A stretch of DNA of 16,278 nt from Acidobacteriota bacterium (GTDB taxonomy: Bacteria; Acidobacteriota; Aminicenantia; Aminicenantales; Aminicenantaceae): assembly GCA_030609975.1 (NCBI GenBank), contig JAUWSR010000041.1:1-16278 (forward strand). Direction: 5' to 3'. Positions 14,087 to 16,278 of the stretch are shown one piece after another. Made by a program: the position numbers and the translations under genes. Position 1 is the stretch's first letter. Every line of letters starts with the position of its first letter. Below the pieces are notes generated by a model that worked only from the letters and a program-made list of their open reading frames with translations, searched no databases and was not told the DNA's origin.

Positions 14087-14199
14087 TATTTTTCCTGATA
14101 GGCGGAGTACAACCAAGGACACAGGAGTTGGCACAACACCAACGTGCATGTCCCAATTGCAAGCATTTTGATATCCAGGATATACGGGTAGATTCATAG
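14083..14199 (+). pseudogene. Truncated zinc-ribbon protein gene (zinc_ribbon_15-like N-terminal half)
   Basis: A 38-codon frame starting with GTG at 14083 reads IFFLIGGVQPRTQELAQ, then RACPNCKHFDIQDIRVDS and TAG. From memory this matches the first half of a small zinc-ribbon family whose members begin with F(F/L)IGG(V/I)QPKT, then CPxCG, then RVDHYLSLFFIPL and a second CxxC. The second half is absent: the frame stops just where the family would continue, three bases before the convergent methyltransferase's stop codon. It overlaps the upstream membrane gene by GTGA, showing it was a real coupled cistron. It is either a 3'-truncated remnant or a minimal one-knuckle peptide; loss of half a zinc site favours a remnant. 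Confidence 0.55.
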
Positions 14200-14202
14200 G
14201 AT

Positions 14203-15027
14203 TCAGCGCCTGTAAACGTAGATGTTGTGAGTTCCGCCATCATCCCCTTGCATGGTAACATCATCGATGAGCTTCACTTCCCAGCCGGGGATCTCATAGT
14301 TATGCGATACCACGGTGGTCCCAGGCTTGAGCTGTTTTTCCAAGAATGGCCGCATCAGTTCGTTGGATTCGGTAAGAAGATAGAGGGTTACAACGGTGGC
14401 TTCGGAAAAATCTGCCTTGGTCACATCGGCCTGCCGAAATTCCACCAGGCTCTCGACCTTAGCACCTTTAGCATTGATTCTAGACTCTTCAATGCGTTTA
14501 GGCTCGAGATCGATGCCGACGCCCCTGATTCCATAGACTCGCGCGGCCATGATAACGATCCGTCCGTCCCCACAACCCAGGTCATAGAGTATGTCCTCCT
14601 TGTCGATCTGAGCCATCTTCAGCATTTTTTCCACGACTATGGGCGGAGTCCCCACAAAAGGCGCCAAATCTACGGCATCGAGCCGACCATGAGAGCCTTC
14701 ATAGAGTTCAAGCGCACCATCCTCATCATAGCGAAAGGAATAGGGCTGCCCGGGATCCAGCAGATAAGTGATCTCTTCATCTCCTCTAGAAAAAGTGCAA
14801 TCCATAGGACTGACTCCGGGATACCGATCGATCTTTCCCACTTTGATGCTTTTTCGCATGGGGCCTCGCTTGGAGCTTTCAACTTCGATGACATATTGTA
14901 CCACTTCATTGGTGACATTCCGTATTGTGATCGCCAGTTCCTCGTCTGCAGTATTCACTTTTTCTTGAGCTTGAAAAACAACCGCCATCAGAAGCAGCAG
15001 GGCGATCGACAGGACTCTCTTCCTCAT
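14203..15027 (-). CDS. Exported class I SAM-dependent methyltransferase-fold protein
   Basis: A 274-residue protein starting at ATG 15027 with AGGAG 7 nt upstream. Residues 1-20 form a signal peptide (MRKR, a hydrophobic core LLLLMAVVF, cleavage near AQA-QE). An N-terminal beta-rich part (about 27-110) follows. A Rossmann-type methyltransferase domain then carries PFVGTPPIVVEKML (123-136), SAM motif I DLGCGDGRI (149-157), acidic Asp173 in GVGIDLEP, TVVTLYLLTE (211-220) and LKPGTTVVSHN (233-243). The domain resembles a common family in uncultured bacteria that often carries leader peptides. No substrate is known. The leader is odd because SAM is made in the cytosol, so the protein may stay membrane-tethered facing inward, bind another ligand, or have lost catalysis. 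Confidence 0.85.
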   Translation of the reverse strand: MRKRVLSIALLLLMAVVFQAQEKVNTADEELAITIRNVTNEVVQYVIEVESSKRGPMRKSIKVGKIDRYPGVSPMDCTFSRGDEEITYLLDPGQPYSFRYDEDGALELYEGSHGRLDAVDLAPFVGTPPIVVEKMLKMAQIDKEDILYDLGCGDGRIVIMAARVYGIRGVGIDLEPKRIEESRINAKGAKVESLVEFRQADVTKADFSEATVVTLYLLTESNELMRPFLEKQLKPGTTVVSHNYEIPGWEVKLIDDVTMQGDDGGTHNIYVYRR

Positions 15028-15055
15028 CTCATTTCTCCTAAATTAAAACACCCTA

Positions 15056-15084
15056 ATTATAGGAGGTAATCATGTCTTCCGCAA
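15056..15084 (-). promoter_or_regulatory. Promoter of the exported methyltransferase gene
   Basis: On the minus strand, TTGCGG (15079-15084), a 17-bp spacer and perfect TATAAT (15056-15061). Predicted start near 15049, about 22 nt before the ATG. Confidence 0.7.
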
Positions 15085-15101
15085 ATTAGAAGACCAGTCC
15101 A

Positions 15102-15130
15102 TTGACGGAAACTTGAGGCTTTGCCATAAT
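15102..15130 (+). promoter_or_regulatory. Promoter of the aldo/keto reductase gene
   Basis: TTGACG (15102-15107), a 17-bp spacer and CATAAT (15125-15130). Predicted start near 15137; the leader of about 28 nt carries GAGGAGG. It is back to back with the methyltransferase promoter without overlap. Confidence 0.72.
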
Positions 15131-15164
15131 ACGGCTTCAATATCAGTTGCCGAGGAGGAACAGC

Positions 15165-16157
15165 ATGTTGTATCGATTTTTAGGAGCGTCCGGGATCAAA
15201 CTTTCCGCCCTATCCTTCGGAGCTTGGGTAACCTTCAGCGATCAGATCGATGAGACCGTTGCCACAGAATGTATGAAAGCAGCCTATGATGCCGGTGTGA
15301 ATTTTTTTGATAATGCAGAGGTCTATGCCGGAGGTCGCGCTGAACTCATGATGGGAAGTATCCTGAAAAAGATGGGCTGGAAACGCTCCGATCTGGTCCT
15401 CTCAACCAAGATCTTTTGGGGCGGCAGCGGACCGAACGACAGGGGCTTGTCCCGCAAGCATATCTTGGAGGGAACGGATAGTGCGCTGAAACGGCTCCAA
15501 CAGGACTATGTCGACCTGATCTTCTGTCATCGTCCCGATCAGGATACACCTATCGAAGAGACCGTACGAGCCATGACCCACGTGGTTAACCAAGGCAAGG
15601 CATTGTATTGGGGAACAAGTGAATGGAGCCGGGAACAGATTCGAGCAGCATATGACATCGCTCGCCGGGAGCATTTGATTCCCCCTACCATGGATCAGCC
15701 TCAGTACAATATGTTTCATCGTGAGCGTGTCGAGAGGGAGTATTATCCGCTCTATGCGGAGATCGGACTGGGCACCACTATCTGGAGCCCGCTGGCAGGT
15801 GGTATTTTGACAGGTAAATACAAAGATGGTATCCCCACAGACACACGAACCAAACTCCCAGGTTATCAATGGATCCGGCAGCGTGTTGAAAGCGAGCATG
15901 GCCGTCAACAGATACAAAAAGCAGAGCAGCTGCAGAAAATATCAGAAGAATTGGGAGTTAGTTTGGCGCAGATGGCCCTAGCTTGGTGTTTAAAAAGTCC
16001 CTTCGTGAGTACAGTCATCACAGGAGCCTCAAAACCGGAACAGGTCAAAGAAAATATGGCCGCGCTCGAGGTGATCCCCAAGCTGACAGATGAGGTAATG
16101 ACTCGTATAGAAGAAATCTTGGATAATAAGCCTGAACCCGAACCGAGCTTCCGCTGA
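15165..16157 (+). CDS. Aldo/keto reductase (Kv-beta / YghZ-like subgroup)
   Basis: A 330-residue NADPH-dependent (beta/alpha)8 oxidoreductase. It begins MLYRFLGASGIKLSALSFGAW and has the full catalytic tetrad: Asp49 and Tyr54 (FFDNAEVY), Lys82 (STKIFW) and His122 (CHRPD). The C-terminal cofactor-binding stretch is VSTVITGASKPEQVKENMAA. The KIFWGG and WSPLAGGILTGKY segments place it with potassium-channel-beta-like AKRs (YghZ and plant/fungal relatives), which reduce small aldehydes such as methylglyoxal. ATG 15165 was chosen over TTG 15147 because GAGGAGG (15152-15158) is then properly spaced; the longer form would put that site inside the coding region. It has its own promoter and is not part of an operon in this window. 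Its stop is one base from the convergent membrane gene's stop. Confidence 0.95.
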   Translation: MLYRFLGASGIKLSALSFGAWVTFSDQIDETVATECMKAAYDAGVNFFDNAEVYAGGRAELMMGSILKKMGWKRSDLVLSTKIFWGGSGPNDRGLSRKHILEGTDSALKRLQQDYVDLIFCHRPDQDTPIEETVRAMTHVVNQGKALYWGTSEWSREQIRAAYDIARREHLIPPTMDQPQYNMFHRERVEREYYPLYAEIGLGTTIWSPLAGGILTGKYKDGIPTDTRTKLPGYQWIRQRVESEHGRQQIQKAEQLQKISEELGVSLAQMALAWCLKSPFVSTVITGASKPEQVKENMAALEVIPKLTDEVMTRIEEILDNKPEPEPSFR

Positions 16158-16158
16158 T

Positions 16159-16278
16159 TTAAAGCATCAACCCTGATCTTACCATCCGAATAAGCATAAA
16201 TACAAAGGAGATGATGAAAAATACGGCCAGCCCGGTCAGTGCCCAATAAAGCAGAATGACCGGACGGACGGACTCGTC
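16159..16278 (-). CDS. C-terminal tail of a membrane protein (partial, cut by window edge)
   Basis: An open minus-strand frame enters from the window edge and ends at TAA (16159-16161), giving 39 residues. It contains one strong transmembrane helix (VILLYWALTGLAVFFIISF) followed by a basic tail (LIRMVRSGLML), as at the inner-facing end of a membrane protein. The family cannot be identified from this piece. No plausible alternative is present on the other strand. Convergent with the aldo/keto reductase. Confidence 0.55.
   Translation of the reverse strand, partial: DESVRPVILLYWALTGLAVFFIISFVFMLIRMVRSGLML

Noticed and set aside
14227..15069. 280-codon plus-strand open frame
   Set aside because: It is antisense to the exported methyltransferase, which has a signal peptide, SAM motif, ribosome site and promoter; the plus frame has no recognisable domain.
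15402..15917. 171-codon minus-strand open frame
   Set aside because: Antisense to the aldo/keto reductase, which has its full catalytic tetrad.

Overview
The window looks like chromosomal DNA of a Gram-negative-type (diderm) bacterium. It encodes a signal-peptide-bearing outer-membrane-type protein, a second exported protein, an Na+/solute symporter and ordinary sigma70-like promoters (TTGACA / TATAAT types at 16-17 bp spacing), with Shine-Dalgarno sites before most genes. The mix of a MtaA/UroD-like methyltransferase, SSS symporter, NagX-like (DUF5009) membrane protein, QueH, and a sensor-kinase-like N-terminus would fit one of the less cultivated phyla (Acidobacteriota/Aminicenantota, KSB1/Calditrichota or similar). 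That placement is a low-confidence guess from gene style, not from a marker gene.

Layout. 1-476 (minus) is the N-terminus of a membrane-anchored protein, probably a sensor kinase, cut by the window edge. It is divergent from a plus-strand pair, a UroD-family zinc methyltransferase (621-1862) and an SSS symporter (1874-3676), followed by an exported beta-barrel-like protein with its own promoter (3758-4681). Convergent to that is a minus-strand pair for DNA repair and tRNA modification: queH (5557-6120) and fpg/mutM (4716-5555). A REP-like repeat lies at the fpg / outer-membrane gene junction.

6203-11883 is a minus-strand operon of five genes: two NAD-type short-chain dehydrogenases, a GcvPA-like and a GcvPB-like subunit, and a DUF5009/NagX-like membrane protein. 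It has a strong promoter (TTGACA-17-TATATA) straddled by a perfect 7-bp dyad and ends at a 9-bp-stem hairpin. The GcvP-like pair keeps the fold signatures and the PLP lysine but has lost several motifs that I recall as conserved in true glycine decarboxylase. No gcvT, gcvH or lipoyl gene is present. I regard this as the most interesting locus: a candidate P-protein-derived enzyme acting on something other than glycine, possibly fed by the two dehydrogenases.

Divergent from the operon is a homocysteine-methyltransferase-fold protein (12179-13063) with its own TTGACA promoter. The 295-bp gap between them holds the two promoters, an inverted repeat and a dispersed palindromic repeat. Next are a polytopic membrane protein of unknown function (13169-14086), coupled through a GTGA overlap to a truncated zinc-ribbon gene (14083-14199), an exported SAM-methyltransferase-fold protein (14203-15027, minus), an aldo/keto reductase (15165-16157, plus) and the C-terminal tail of another minus-strand membrane protein (16159-16278).

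How the genes may work together (inference): the two zinc methyltransferases, the GcvP-like pair, the dehydrogenases and the symporter suggest uptake and catabolism of a small methylated or amino compound with one-carbon transfer. The corrinoid protein, GcvT and GcvH needed for a complete pathway are not in the window. I saw no tRNA, rRNA, CRISPR array, transposase or phage gene.
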